A stretch of 64,000 bases of DNA from Cryomorphaceae bacterium. GTDB taxonomy: Bacteria; Bacteroidota; Bacteroidia; Flavobacteriales; Flavobacteriaceae. The first letter of the stretch is position 1; every line of letters starts with the position of its first letter. A program made the translations under genes and the position numbers. The stretch is from assembly GCA_003331265.1 (NCBI GenBank), contig QOPV01000003.1, forward strand, positions 1 through 64,000, in the 5' to 3' direction. Shown in pieces: positions 20,321 through 28,587 of the stretch. Below the pieces are notes generated by a model. The model saw only the letters and a program-made list of their open reading frames with translations, had not been told where the DNA came from and did no database searches.

Positions 20321-20346
20321 ACTTTTAATTCAAAAAAATTTATAAA

Positions 20347-21036
20347 ATGAAAAAACTTATTTTAATTCTAATTACTTTTTTTACTGTAAATGTGACTGCG
20401 CAACAAATGGCATTTACAATTGTACATTTCAAAGCTCATGAAAATTCTCAAAATGATATAGCTGAGTTATATGAAAAACATTATGCTGACGCAAAATTTA
20501 AGTCAGGAGGAATTTTCCTTGAAAGACTTTGGCAAGGAAGAGAAAACGGAAATACTCATAGATTTGTTTGGGTCTGGGAGTTAGGCAATGGTGGCATTGA
20601 AGGAGAAGAGATCAAATTTAAAAATGACGCTTTCTGGGGTGAAATGAATAACTATGTGGAAACCTGGGGAAAACATAGTTCTGGTAGATTTTTAAGTTGG
20701 AAAGATGGAGATGTTAGTAAATTTCCTTACGGACATTTATGGGACATCACACCAGAAGATCCTGTTGCATTTAAAAAGGCTCACGATAAAATTGTTGAGG
20801 ATGCATCAGAAGTTTTTGATGGAAGGGTGGTAGGTTATGGTACTTATGATATCAACAGACCAAATGGAGCTTCTCATTGGGTAGTAATTTCAGAAAAAGA
20901 TACTGACGGTCATTTAAGTATGCATGACAATCTAGAGAAAAATCACTCTAAAGCAATGAATGAGTATTTTAAAAATAGAGGTCAAGTTGAACATGTACAT
21001 GACTTTGTCGTACAAGTGTTAAAGAGATACCAATAA
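20347..21036 (+). CDS. Exported ABM-like (dimeric alpha-beta barrel) two-domain protein
   Basis: A 229-residue protein with a signal peptide cleaved after about residue 19 (TFFTVNVTAQ). Two halves of about 100 residues can be seen: the first, MAFTIVHFKAHENSQNDIAE, begins like a ferredoxin-like ABM strand-helix unit, and the second starts at YGHLWDITPEDPVAFKKAHD. Both have the beta-alpha-beta pattern of dimeric alpha-beta barrel (antibiotic biosynthesis monooxygenase-like) domains, but no cofactor or catalytic residue is evident. The pattern and length match the seven other two-domain proteins scattered to 42170. Single-gene unit with its own AACATTC-type promoter and a strong terminator. The fold is inferred; function unknown. 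Confidence 0.6.
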   Translation: MKKLILILITFFTVNVTAQQMAFTIVHFKAHENSQNDIAELYEKHYADAKFKSGGIFLERLWQGRENGNTHRFVWVWELGNGGIEGEEIKFKNDAFWGEMNNYVETWGKHSSGRFLSWKDGDVSKFPYGHLWDITPEDPVAFKKAHDKIVEDASEVFDGRVVGYGTYDINRPNGASHWVVISEKDTDGHLSMHDNLEKNHSKAMNEYFKNRGQVEHVHDFVVQVLKRYQ

Positions 21037-21051
21037 TAAAACAGTTTACTT

Positions 21052-21084
21052 AAAAAAAGGGTTGAAATTTTCAACCCTTTTTTT
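21052..21084. terminator. Bidirectional Rho-independent terminator
   Basis: A perfect hairpin: seven A, GGGTTGAAA on the left, and TTTCAACCC followed by seven T on the right (21052-21084). It sits between two convergent genes of the exported family and can terminate both. Confidence 0.9.
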
Positions 21085-21103
21085 ATTAATAAAAATTAAA
21101 TTT

Positions 21104-21886
21104 TTAGAAAATAGTATAGTTGCTATTAGTATGAGCGATAGATAAACCCTTTTCTCCTCCAAGCATTAATGGAATCATTTTTTTAGGAACAAAATCATCT
21201 TCTGTCATTCTCCAATCTAAATAAGTTAAGTAATGATCGTTACTAACCCAATCAGAGATAACCCATACAGAGTTTGTTTCTTTATTATAAATCATTTCAG
21301 CAGAATTACATCCATCATACGCTCTAGTTGCTGGCAAACCATTTTCACTATTTAAAACGTCTAACATTTCTTGACCTTTTCCTTTTTTAACATCAATTTT
21401 AGCAAAAATTTTAGTTTTTGGATAGACAGCATCATACATACCTCCAAAGTCAAAGAAATCTCCTTGAGCTATGACTTTACCTTCTGCATCAAAATTCATG
21501 TACCAGTATCCCTTTAGATTTAACTCTTTTCCAGTAGCAACATTTGTTCCAGTCCAAGTACCATAAGTTCTAACACTTCCGTCTAATTTTCCCTCTGGAC
21601 TTGTTCCAGGCAACCAATTGTTTGCTGTGTATTTTATGTTGTCAAATGCAGCATGGTATCCCTTTAACATGGCTACATATTGGTCGTAGCCAGCAGTTTC
21701 AGATCCATAATAAGATGTATTTGATTCGATATCTTCACTAACTAAAGCTAATTGAGCATCAATATCTTCCTCTCCGTGTAATTCAAAAAGTTTTTGAGCT
21801 GTTGCTAAATTTTTAGCATAATCTGGATTTGTATTACAACTACTAAAAAGAATAGTAATTGAAAATAATAAAATTAATTTTTTCAT
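21104..21886 (-). CDS. Lipoprotein fusing an NTF2/SnoaL-like domain with an ABM-like domain
   Basis: A 260-residue lipoprotein (lipobox FSSC, Cys17). Residues about 25-150 follow the SnoaL/NTF2-like pattern: helix LATAQKLFELHGEEDIDAQL, a 'VSEDIE' strand, then the helix around YDQYVAMLKGYHAAFDNIK and the closing GYWYMNFDAEGKVIAQGDFFD sheet. Residues about 153-260 (KTKIFAKIDVKKGKGQEMLDV ... VWVISDWVSNDHYLTYLDWR) look like a single ABM-type alpha-beta barrel domain. It therefore joins in one chain the two folds that are encoded by separate genes in the 35394-42170 operon. It has its own AACATTC-type promoter upstream. Catalytic role unknown; fold calls are by pattern only. Confidence 0.62.
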   Translation of the reverse strand: MKKLILLFSITILFSSCNTNPDYAKNLATAQKLFELHGEEDIDAQLALVSEDIESNTSYYGSETAGYDQYVAMLKGYHAAFDNIKYTANNWLPGTSPEGKLDGSVRTYGTWTGTNVATGKELNLKGYWYMNFDAEGKVIAQGDFFDFGGMYDAVYPKTKIFAKIDVKKGKGQEMLDVLNSENGLPATRAYDGCNSAEMIYNKETNSVWVISDWVSNDHYLTYLDWRMTEDDFVPKKMIPLMLGGEKGLSIAHTNSNYTIF

Positions 21887-21908
21887 GTTTTTAAATTTTG
21901 TTAAGTTT

Positions 21909-21938
21909 CAAATATATAAAAATACTAGTAAGTATGTT
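21909..21938 (-). promoter_or_regulatory. AACATTC-type operator with -7 box (site G)
   Basis: On the minus strand: AACATAC (21932-21938), six bases, GTATTTT (21919-21925), two bases, then TATATTTG (21909-21916), which matches the Bacteroidota -7 consensus TAnnTTTG exactly, 22 nt before the ATG at 21886. Closest relative is site A (GTATTTT right half shared). Confidence 0.6.
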
Positions 21939-21963
21939 GAATATTATTTTTGAATATTATTTG
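21938..21963 (+). repeat. Tandem 13-bp direct repeat upstream of the cupin operon
   Basis: TGAATATTATTTT (21938-21950) is followed at once by TGAATATTATTTG (21951-21963). It ends 26 bp before the cupin ATG and may be a regulator site or promoter duplication for the cupin-SDR-hydrolase operon; it abuts site G, so the divergent units may be linked. Confidence 0.45.
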
Positions 21964-21989
21964 TATAACTTAGATTAATTATAATTTTT

Positions 21990-22301
21990 ATGAATTTAAA
22001 AGAGATTAAACAGAAAGAAGTTTTTCCAGGTTTGAAAGGTAAATTCGTTCATGGAGATAAAATTACATGGGTATTTTGGGACGTAAAAAAGGGTTCAGTT
22101 GTTGAACGGCATCATCACATTCATGAACAAATTATGCATGTTGTTGAGGGCGAATTTGAATTTACCTTAGACGGAATTAGTAAAGTATATTCCAATGGAG
22201 ATGTAGTGGTAATCCCTTCCAATATTCCACACTATGGAAAAGCTTTAAGTGATTGTAAATTAATGGATGTTTTTAGTCCCGTTAGAGAAGAATACAGATG
22301 A
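21990..22301 (+). CDS. Small cupin-domain protein
   Basis: A 103-residue single-domain cupin without signal peptide. Motif 1 is ERHHHIHEQIMHVVEGEFEF (about 42-61) with the metal-binding HxHxxxxE spacing, and motif 2 is GDVVVIPSNIPHYG (about 71-84) with its His. Such small cupins act as isomerases, sensors or stabilisers of sugar or aromatic ligands; nothing fixes the substrate here. Its last 4 bases overlap the start of the SDR gene (ATGA), so the two are translationally coupled. Confidence 0.85.
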   Translation: MNLKEIKQKEVFPGLKGKFVHGDKITWVFWDVKKGSVVERHHHIHEQIMHVVEGEFEFTLDGISKVYSNGDVVVIPSNIPHYGKALSDCKLMDVFSPVREEYR

Positions 22302-23083
22302 TTATATCCTTAAAATCAAAAAAAGCTCTTGTTGGTGGAAGCAGCAAAGGTTTAGGAAATGCAGTAGCTTATCAATTAGCCATGTCTGGGGCTTCTGTGA
22401 CTTTAGTTTCAAGTAATAAAGATAGATTAATCAAGACTGTTAATGATTTAAGAAATAAAACAGGAATTAATCATGATTACTTAGTGGTTGACTATAATAA
22501 CTTTGAAGACTATAAAAAAATAATAAAAAAATATTTAGATACTAATCCAATTGATATTTTGATCAATAACACTCAGGGACCCAAAGGAGGTAATGTTATG
22601 AATGTTTCTATAGAGGACTATCAAAAGTCTTTTGACTTATTATTCAAAAGTGTAGTATTCACTACCATGCTTGCAATAGAAAATATGAAAAAAAATAAAT
22701 GGGGAAGAATTATAAATATGGCCTCAATGTCAGTCAAAGAACCTTTGAGTTATTTAGCCCTTTCCAATTCTATTAGATCTGCTGTAACCACATGGGGAAA
22801 AACTCTTTCAAACGACTTAGGCGTATATAATATCACCGTAAATAATATTCTTACAGGATATTTTGATACGGAGCGTATTAATCAACTTAATTTAGACAAA
22901 GCAAAAAAATTAAATATTGATGTAGAAGAGGTTTATAATACGATGAAAGAACTGGTGCCATTAAAAAGAATTGGAGATCCAAAAGAGTTTTCATATTTAG
23001 TAACTTTTTTAGCCTCTGATAATGCTGCCTATATCAATGGAGCTAACATACCAATTGATGGAGGTCTTATAAAATCCCTGTAA
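22298..23083 (+). CDS. SDR-family oxidoreductase with atypical active site
   Basis: A 261-residue classical short-chain dehydrogenase/reductase fold: nucleotide-binding GGSSKGLG (13-20), ILINNTQGPKGG (87-98; NNAG-like) and catalytic-Ser region INMAS (139-143), C-terminal PIDGG. The YxxxK pair is not in the usual register: where it should be the sequence reads LALSN (153-157), with Asn in place of Lys. A subfamily with an LxLSN motif exists among FabG-like SDRs, and its chemistry is not well established, so reductase activity is uncertain. Middle gene of a cupin-SDR-hydrolase operon (overlap of 4 bp upstream, 9-bp gap downstream). Confidence 0.8.
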   Translation: MIISLKSKKALVGGSSKGLGNAVAYQLAMSGASVTLVSSNKDRLIKTVNDLRNKTGINHDYLVVDYNNFEDYKKIIKKYLDTNPIDILINNTQGPKGGNVMNVSIEDYQKSFDLLFKSVVFTTMLAIENMKKNKWGRIINMASMSVKEPLSYLALSNSIRSAVTTWGKTLSNDLGVYNITVNNILTGYFDTERINQLNLDKAKKLNIDVEEVYNTMKELVPLKRIGDPKEFSYLVTFLASDNAAYINGANIPIDGGLIKSL

Positions 23084-23092
23084 ATATAATCT

Positions 23093-24052
23093 ATGAAAAG
23101 AATCATATTCATGTTATTTATCTCTCTTGGTTTAAATAGTCAAAACTTAGTTGAGAAGATTGCTTTTCAAAGTGCTAATCCTTTTTCTTTTCATGATGTT
23201 ATTACTGATTTAGAAAATCAAGAAAAACAAGAGGTGTACGGAAATTTAGTTATTCCATATGACTCATTAAATCCAGATAAAAAATATCCTTTAGTTCTTG
23301 GAGTTGCAGGCAGTTTAGGATGGAAAAATCATCATTACGAATATTTAACAATGTATCAAAATTTAGGTTTTGCCACTTTTGAACTGAATAGTTTTAAAAG
23401 TAGAAGAATAGAATCAACAGTTGGAGACCAGACCCAAGTCACTACAGCTGCAATGATTCTAGATGCCTACAGAGCACTTGAAATATTATCCGATCATCCA
23501 AATATTAAAAAAGATAAAATTTCCATTACTGGATGGAGTTTAGGAGGAGCAGTTACATTTTTTTCTGCATGGATTCCTTTAAAAAATGCTATAAATAAAA
23601 ATCTTCAGTTTGCATCACACTTAGCTTTTTATCCACCATGTTTTTTTGAACCAGAAAATTTAGAGTTTTCTGATTCTCCCATTCATATTTTAATTGGAGA
23701 ATTAGATGATTGGACTCCTTCAGATCCTTGTAATACGCTAGTAGATAAGCTTAAAAATAAGATTAACATTGACATAACTGTTTACAAAGATTCTCATCAC
23801 GGCTTCGATAGACGGGGAGGATTAGAAATTAATGAAAAAGGATATAGTTTTAAAGATTGTACTTTCAAATTAACTGAGGACGGTTATGTTTTAATGAATT
23901 ATTTAAATATTCCAATGTCAAATTCATTTCTTCAAAAAATAGGATTTTTATTTTGCACATCAAGAGGAGTTACTATTGGTGGGAATAGCGAGGCTAGAAA
24001 TAAATCATTTGGCTTTGCAAAAGACTTTATGATCAGAACAATTCAAGATTAA
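23093..24052 (+). CDS. Exported dienelactone-hydrolase-like alpha/beta hydrolase
   Basis: A 319-residue protein with a signal peptide (MKRIIFMLFISLGLNSQ). The alpha/beta-hydrolase core shows the strand-loop YPLVLGVAGSLGW, the nucleophile elbow ITGWSLGGAVTF (Ser about 150), the acid region IGELDDWTP and the catalytic His in YKDSHHGFD, i.e. a complete Ser-Asp-His triad of dienelactone-hydrolase type. It probably cleaves an ester or lactone in the periplasm, while its operon partners (cupin and SDR) are cytoplasmic, suggesting stepwise handling of one compound. The stop codon overlaps that of the convergent GDPD gene by 4 bp. Confidence 0.8.
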   Translation: MKRIIFMLFISLGLNSQNLVEKIAFQSANPFSFHDVITDLENQEKQEVYGNLVIPYDSLNPDKKYPLVLGVAGSLGWKNHHYEYLTMYQNLGFATFELNSFKSRRIESTVGDQTQVTTAAMILDAYRALEILSDHPNIKKDKISITGWSLGGAVTFFSAWIPLKNAINKNLQFASHLAFYPPCFFEPENLEFSDSPIHILIGELDDWTPSDPCNTLVDKLKNKINIDITVYKDSHHGFDRRGGLEINEKGYSFKDCTFKLTEDGYVLMNYLNIPMSNSFLQKIGFLFCTSRGVTIGGNSEARNKSFGFAKDFMIRTIQD

Positions 24053-24792
24053 AAGAAAACTCTTTCTGGGTAATCAGTTATAATTCCATTTACCCCAAGT
24101 TTTTTCATTTTATCAATCTGTTTTTTATTATTAACAGTCCATGTATAAATTTTAAGACCTGCGCTTAATATTTTTTCAACGACTTTTTTGTTTAATGTTT
24201 TATGAGAGGGATTAATTGCCACAGCCCTAAGATTTAATGCAGGTTTTATAGCAAGCAACGGATCATCTTCAGTTATAAGAGCAATTTTGATATTACCGTC
24301 TAATTTTCTTAAATCCTTTAATTCTTCCCAGTTAAAGCTTGAAAATAAAATATTCTTTTTTAAAAAACCGTTGTTATTAATTTGCTGTTTAACTATTTCA
24401 AGAGATAGTTTTGCAGTATTAGATCCTTTTAATTCAATATTTAAAAATGTTTTATTATCAATAACATCAAAGACCTCATTTAAAGTTGGTATTTGCTGAT
24501 TGGTACCCAATACTTTTAATTTTTTTAATTCTTCTAAAGATGTATTTTCAATAAGCCCTGTTCCATTTGTTAATTTATCCAGTTTTTTATCATGAAATAG
24601 GACTATTTCACCTGATAAACAACGAAACACGTCTATCTCAATACCATCTGCACCCAATTGCATTGCTTTTTTTATTGATTTCAGTGTGTTTTCTGCAACA
24701 TGACCTTTCGCTCCTCTGTGACCAATTACTAATTGCTTAGATTGATTTGATGAATTGAATAAAATCAAGAAAAAGGCTAAAAACAATTTCAT
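24049..24792 (-). CDS. Glycerophosphodiester phosphodiesterase (GDPD family)
   Basis: A 247-residue exported protein (signal peptide MKLFLAFFLILFNSSNQS). It has the GDPD signature VIGHRGAKGHVAENTLKSI and GADGIEIDV, with His, Arg, Glu and Asp of the active site, and the second FHDKKLDKLTNGTG motif, plus the C-terminal TWTVNNKKQIDKM and GVNGIITDYPE blocks. It hydrolyses glycerophosphodiesters to glycerol 3-phosphate and alcohol, presumably in the periplasm, and could supply phosphate and carbon from phospholipid debris. The stop codons of this gene and the convergent hydrolase share the palindrome TTAA. Confidence 0.93.
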   Translation of the reverse strand: MKLFLAFFLILFNSSNQSKQLVIGHRGAKGHVAENTLKSIKKAMQLGADGIEIDVFRCLSGEIVLFHDKKLDKLTNGTGLIENTSLEELKKLKVLGTNQQIPTLNEVFDVIDNKTFLNIELKGSNTAKLSLEIVKQQINNNGFLKKNILFSSFNWEELKDLRKLDGNIKIALITEDDPLLAIKPALNLRAVAINPSHKTLNKKVVEKILSAGLKIYTWTVNNKKQIDKMKKLGVNGIITDYPERVFF

Positions 24793-24819
24793 AAGTAGTG
24801 AAGGTAAAAAATCATTAAG

Positions 24820-25449
24820 TTAGTTATTGACATTATCATACTTGTTGTTTAAATATATTGCTAAATAATATATTATTGGACTCATTAATAACCAAGTACT
24901 CTGAGTTTGAAAAGTAATAGGTCTCTCAAATATTTTAAATAAAACTGGATTGTAGTAAGAACCTAAAGGATTTAATGGTGCCCAAGATAAATCTCCATTG
25001 TTTCCCAATTGTAAATGATAAAAAAAGGCTTCTACATAAATATTTTGCAACATAAACCAGAAAAATAAAATTGTAAAAGCATACCAGTTCCATTTTTTTA
25101 ACGGAGAAATAGAATTCTTGAATAATCTTTTAATTATAAAAATTCCTATCCAGACAACTAAAACATCTCCTAAAGAATTTAATACCCAATTTAAATTTTG
25201 GGGAATCGCACAATTTAACATTTCTGATCTCCTTTCACTCACTGGTAATCCACCAGAAAGTCCATAAGTTATCCATATCTCCCATCCTACAGCAGCTATA
25301 ATAAATGAATAAAATAAAGTTAAAGCTGTAGGGGTTGAAACTTTTTTTTGTTTCCAATAATAAATAGAAAGTAAAATAGGAGTAAGGGCAAAAAAATAAA
25401 GTCTAATGACCAGCCATAATTCGTTATCATTTAAATCACAGAAGTTCAT
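24820..25449 (-). CDS. Polytopic membrane protein of unknown function
   Basis: A 209-residue protein with about five hydrophobic helices (roughly residues 12-32, 43-63, 90-112, 123-148 and 184-202). I recognise no family. Conserved-looking loop residues include a Trp/Glu-rich GWEIWITYG and AFFYHLQLGNNGDLSWAPLN on the non-helical side. It lies 27 bp upstream of the GDPD gene and 20 bp downstream of the GHL10-like gene on the same strand, so it may be co-transcribed with both. Confidence 0.6.
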   Translation of the reverse strand: MNFCDLNDNELWLVIRLYFFALTPILLSIYYWKQKKVSTPTALTLFYSFIIAAVGWEIWITYGLSGGLPVSERRSEMLNCAIPQNLNWVLNSLGDVLVVWIGIFIIKRLFKNSISPLKKWNWYAFTILFFWFMLQNIYVEAFFYHLQLGNNGDLSWAPLNPLGSYYNPVLFKIFERPITFQTQSTWLLMSPIIYYLAIYLNNKYDNVNN

Positions 25450-25469
25450 AATATATCATTAAAATTTAT

Positions 25470-26531
25470 TTATAATTTATTTTTAAGTTTCACAAAAACA
25501 GATTGTTGTTCCTTGTTAAGTCCATCAGCTGTAAAAATAGAAATTCCTTTCGCCCCGTTTTCTTTCGATATAATAATCGCTTTTTCTAATTCTTCGGCTG
25601 TTCTTAGAGCAGGAGAGTAAAGGCCTGAAATGATAGGGAAATCAACATCACTCACCCCTTGTTTTGTTGCAAATCCAATCCAGTTTATATTTTCTCTATA
25701 AAAATTTTGGTACAGCATAGGGTATGCTGCATCTAAATTCCAATCATTCCAAGCTTGTCTAACCATTTGACGTGACATTTCTGGAAAAGGAAATACAGCA
25801 GCAGTAACTTTTTTATTTTTACTGTGAGCAATTTCAATAATTTCATTAACAAGAGTAGTAATTGCATTCAATCTAAATTGCCTCCACTCTGTCGATAGTT
25901 CAGGGTTTTTAAAATCTATAGGATCTTTATTAAAAATTTCTTTAAATTTCTTTCTTGCAATGGGGTGATATCCAAAATCATATTGAGGTAATTCTGTTTC
26001 TTGAATAATATTATATTTTGGTTGAAGATCTGCTCCAAGAATTACATCAGGATATCTAACATAGTCTAAATGAATGGAAGCTAAACCATCCACCTCCATG
26101 AGTTTTTTTGCATTGTTAATGATGTGTTTTCTAGCTTCAGGATGAAAAGGACTCAACCACTGATAATAATTTACATAAGCCCTGTAATCTAAAGAGTTGT
26201 CGCCATTTTTATTAACAGAGTACCAATCAGGGTTTTTATTAGCTATTGTATCCCCAGGGCGATTGACAGTCCACATCCAGCCATGTACTTTTATATTTTT
26301 TTTATTAGCGATGGGAATGATTTGTTCAAGAACCGACGCAGAACCACTAACTAAAACCTCACTTATTCCAAGAGAATCATAATAGTTAAGCTTTTTCTCC
26401 CAATTCTTTTTATTGAAATCTTTACCCGCTCCAGTCCAAGTACTAAATGTAAAACCCTTATCACTCTCATTTTGTTTGGAACAAGAAATGAAAAAGATTA
26501 GAAGAATTACCGTAATTCCTTTTTTAATCAT
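25470..26531 (-). CDS. GHL10/DUF187-like glycoside-hydrolase-type lipoprotein
   Basis: A 353-residue lipoprotein (FFISC, Cys17). The body looks like a TIM barrel of the GHL10 (DUF187) type: IKVHGWMWTV, the WLSPFHPEARKHIINNAKK segment, the telling IHLDYVRYPD motif (about 154-163), WRQFRLNAITTLVNEI, VTAAVFPFPE and AAYPMLYQNF. GHL10 proteins are putative cell-envelope or polysaccharide glycoside hydrolases; the substrate is not known. Its start overlaps the end of the CBM9-like gene by 8 bp, so the two are translationally coupled and probably act on the same glycan. Confidence 0.75.
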   Translation of the reverse strand: MIKKGITVILLIFFISCSKQNESDKGFTFSTWTGAGKDFNKKNWEKKLNYYDSLGISEVLVSGSASVLEQIIPIANKKNIKVHGWMWTVNRPGDTIANKNPDWYSVNKNGDNSLDYRAYVNYYQWLSPFHPEARKHIINNAKKLMEVDGLASIHLDYVRYPDVILGADLQPKYNIIQETELPQYDFGYHPIARKKFKEIFNKDPIDFKNPELSTEWRQFRLNAITTLVNEIIEIAHSKNKKVTAAVFPFPEMSRQMVRQAWNDWNLDAAYPMLYQNFYRENINWIGFATKQGVSDVDFPIISGLYSPALRTAEELEKAIIISKENGAKGISIFTADGLNKEQQSVFVKLKNKL

Positions 26532-27621
26532 CTTTTATGTTTTTTATTAAGCCGTTTTCAGAAATGGATATTTTAACATCGCTCTTTTTATCGATAGCTG
26601 TGATATTAAATCCAGTTTCTGTTTTTAGAAAATTACACGAAATTTCTTGATTATTAACAATTATAGTTTCAAATTTTAATTCTTGATTGGTTTTGAAGTC
26701 CTTAAGATATTTTAATTCTTTAAAGGAAACTTTTCTAAAAAGAGCATAAAGAACTTGCTGAGTTATTATTTCATTAGAATTTTCGTAGTTTTTTTTTATT
26801 TCAAAATCTTTTTTAGAAAACTGTAAAAACCCCCAGTTTTCAGGAACATGCATATTAATTAGACCTTGGGGCGACCACACCCAATTATATTCAGGCAGAA
26901 ACTTACCATTTTCTTTTTTCCTTGAATACTTGCCTTTATTTATTTCGAAATCCCAGTTAACTCTAGAAAAATTGATCCTCCATATATCACCAACTTTAGG
27001 ATAATTGTAATCAAAAGGATCTTTTAATTTTGAAATTTCAACAAGAGGAATAGCTATTTCTACTGTCCAGTAATTATCAATGTCATTAGGATTGTTAATG
27101 GTTCCATTAATGTATACAGCAGATTTTAATCCCTCTATATTCCAGGAACTGTCTGCTTTACCTTTGAGCCTGTAAGGTTTATCTAAATATAAATCCCACT
27201 CAGTTCCAAGTGCATTAATCTCAATTTCCCCATAATTAAAGACATGCTTGTTTGGGTTTATAAAAACTTCAAAATCATTATTGTAGTAAATGACCTCATC
27301 TCTTTTAGTGATATCTGCCCAAATATGGGTCTCGTATATTTTTGCAAAAACATACAAATACTTATCACTCCAAAGCATTTTAACATTTGTTTTTTGACTA
27401 GGCTTTTTAATTCCCTCAATATCAATAAAATCATCGGAATACTTTGCTCTATCCCATTCTAATTCATTATCTCTTCCATCAATTATAATTTCTTGATTTG
27501 TGTTGTGAACCACATAAGATTTTGGAATGAGAATTTCATTATCTAGATTAGCTTTTATTTTTTCAGTTAGATTACAATTCAAAAAAAACACACAAAAAAT
27601 ATAAATAAAAATCATTCTCAT
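26524..27621 (-). CDS. CBM9-like carbohydrate-binding lipoprotein
   Basis: A 365-residue lipoprotein (FFLNC, Cys16). Residues about 40-250 follow the CBM9-like (DOMON-related) pattern found in many Bacteroidota surface proteins: IIIDGRDNELEWDRAKYSDD, KMLWSDKYLYVFAKIYETHI, DFEVFINPNKH, YWTVEIAIPLVEI and GDIWRINFSRVNW. The rest is a less conserved beta-rich tail. It probably binds sugar ends for the coupled GHL10-like enzyme downstream (8-bp overlap). The upstream region is shared with the divergent EEP-family gene. Confidence 0.75.
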   Translation of the reverse strand: MRMIFIYIFCVFFLNCNLTEKIKANLDNEILIPKSYVVHNTNQEIIIDGRDNELEWDRAKYSDDFIDIEGIKKPSQKTNVKMLWSDKYLYVFAKIYETHIWADITKRDEVIYYNNDFEVFINPNKHVFNYGEIEINALGTEWDLYLDKPYRLKGKADSSWNIEGLKSAVYINGTINNPNDIDNYWTVEIAIPLVEISKLKDPFDYNYPKVGDIWRINFSRVNWDFEINKGKYSRKKENGKFLPEYNWVWSPQGLINMHVPENWGFLQFSKKDFEIKKNYENSNEIITQQVLYALFRKVSFKELKYLKDFKTNQELKFETIIVNNQEISCNFLKTETGFNITAIDKKSDVKISISENGLIKNIKDD

Positions 27622-27682
27622 TATTACAATATATAAAATGTATTAGTATTTTACAGTTTATAAATAAGGTAATTTAATTGAT

Positions 27683-28522
27683 ATGAAAAAACTTATTCTA
27701 TTAACAATATTCGTGACATTTTCATCTTTTAGTTATCTAAATGTATTTTCTGATCAAATTAAAGTCATTTCTTATAATATCAGATATAACAACCCCAATG
27801 ACGGAAAAGATGTTTGGGAAAATAGAAGGTCAACTGTTGTGGAGTTTATTTTTACCGAGTCCCCTGATTTTATTGGAATGCAGGAAGTTACCAATAGTCA
27901 ATTGTTGTATTTAAATTCTAATCTATCGGATCATCATTATGTAGGAGTGGGGCGTGATGACGGAAAAACCAAAGGTGAGTACAGCCCCATTTTTTATAAT
28001 AAATCTAATTATGATTTAATTAACTCTGATACTTTCTGGTTATCCGAAACTCCAAAGCTTATTTCAGTGGGTTGGGATGCTTCTATGGAAAGGATTTGTA
28101 CTTATGGATTGTTTCAACAAAAGACAAGTGGGAGAAGTGTATGGGTTTTCAATACTCATTTCGATCATATTGGAGAGGTGGCTAGGGATAAATCAATTGA
28201 TTTAATTTTAAAAACAATTAAAGATTTGACAAAAAATAATGACCGTATAATTATTACTGGTGATTTTAATCTTTCGGATGATTCAAAACCTATTAAAAAA
28301 ATTCAAAATTTTTACAATGATGTTAATATAGATATGGATAATAAAAGTAAGTTATATGGAACCTTTAACCAGTTTAAAATAAACTCTACTTTTCAAAGTA
28401 GAATTGACTATATCTTCTATAAGAATTTTATTTCCATCGAATCCACTCATGGTCATATTAAAACAAAAAATGGAAGATGGGCTTCAGATCATCATCCAGT
28501 TATTTCTTTATTAAAATTCTAA
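27683..28522 (+). CDS. Exported endonuclease/exonuclease/phosphatase-family protein
   Basis: A 279-residue protein with an N-terminal signal segment (MKKLILLTIFVTFSSFSYL). All EEP landmarks are visible: VISYNIRYNNP (Asn), IGMQEV (metal Glu), GRDDGKTKGEYSPIFYN, NTHFDHIGEVARDKS (catalytic His/Asp), ITGDFNLSDDSKPI (Asp, Asn) and RIDYIFY ... SDHHPVI (His). This subgroup in Bacteroidota hydrolyses phosphoesters or nucleic acids outside the cytoplasm. Divergent from the CBM9-like gene; monocistronic. Confidence 0.9.
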   Translation: MKKLILLTIFVTFSSFSYLNVFSDQIKVISYNIRYNNPNDGKDVWENRRSTVVEFIFTESPDFIGMQEVTNSQLLYLNSNLSDHHYVGVGRDDGKTKGEYSPIFYNKSNYDLINSDTFWLSETPKLISVGWDASMERICTYGLFQQKTSGRSVWVFNTHFDHIGEVARDKSIDLILKTIKDLTKNNDRIIITGDFNLSDDSKPIKKIQNFYNDVNIDMDNKSKLYGTFNQFKINSTFQSRIDYIFYKNFISIESTHGHIKTKNGRWASDHHPVISLLKF

Positions 28523-28532
28523 CAACCAAAAA

Positions 28533-28563
28533 AACATTCATAAAGGAATTTTTTTTATATTAG
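28533..28563 (+). promoter_or_regulatory. AACATTC-type operator with -7 box (site B)
   Basis: AACATTC (28533-28539), six bases, GAATTTT (28546-28552), three bases, TATATTAG (28556-28563), 24 nt before the ATG at 28588. Layout equals sites A, C and G. Confidence 0.55.
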
Positions 28564-28587
28564 TTTACTAATTATTAAAAAAATATT

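Noticed and set aside
24049..24052. Overlapping stop codons (TTAA) of convergent genes
   Set aside because: A neat overlap but common in compact AT-rich genomes; no sign of function.
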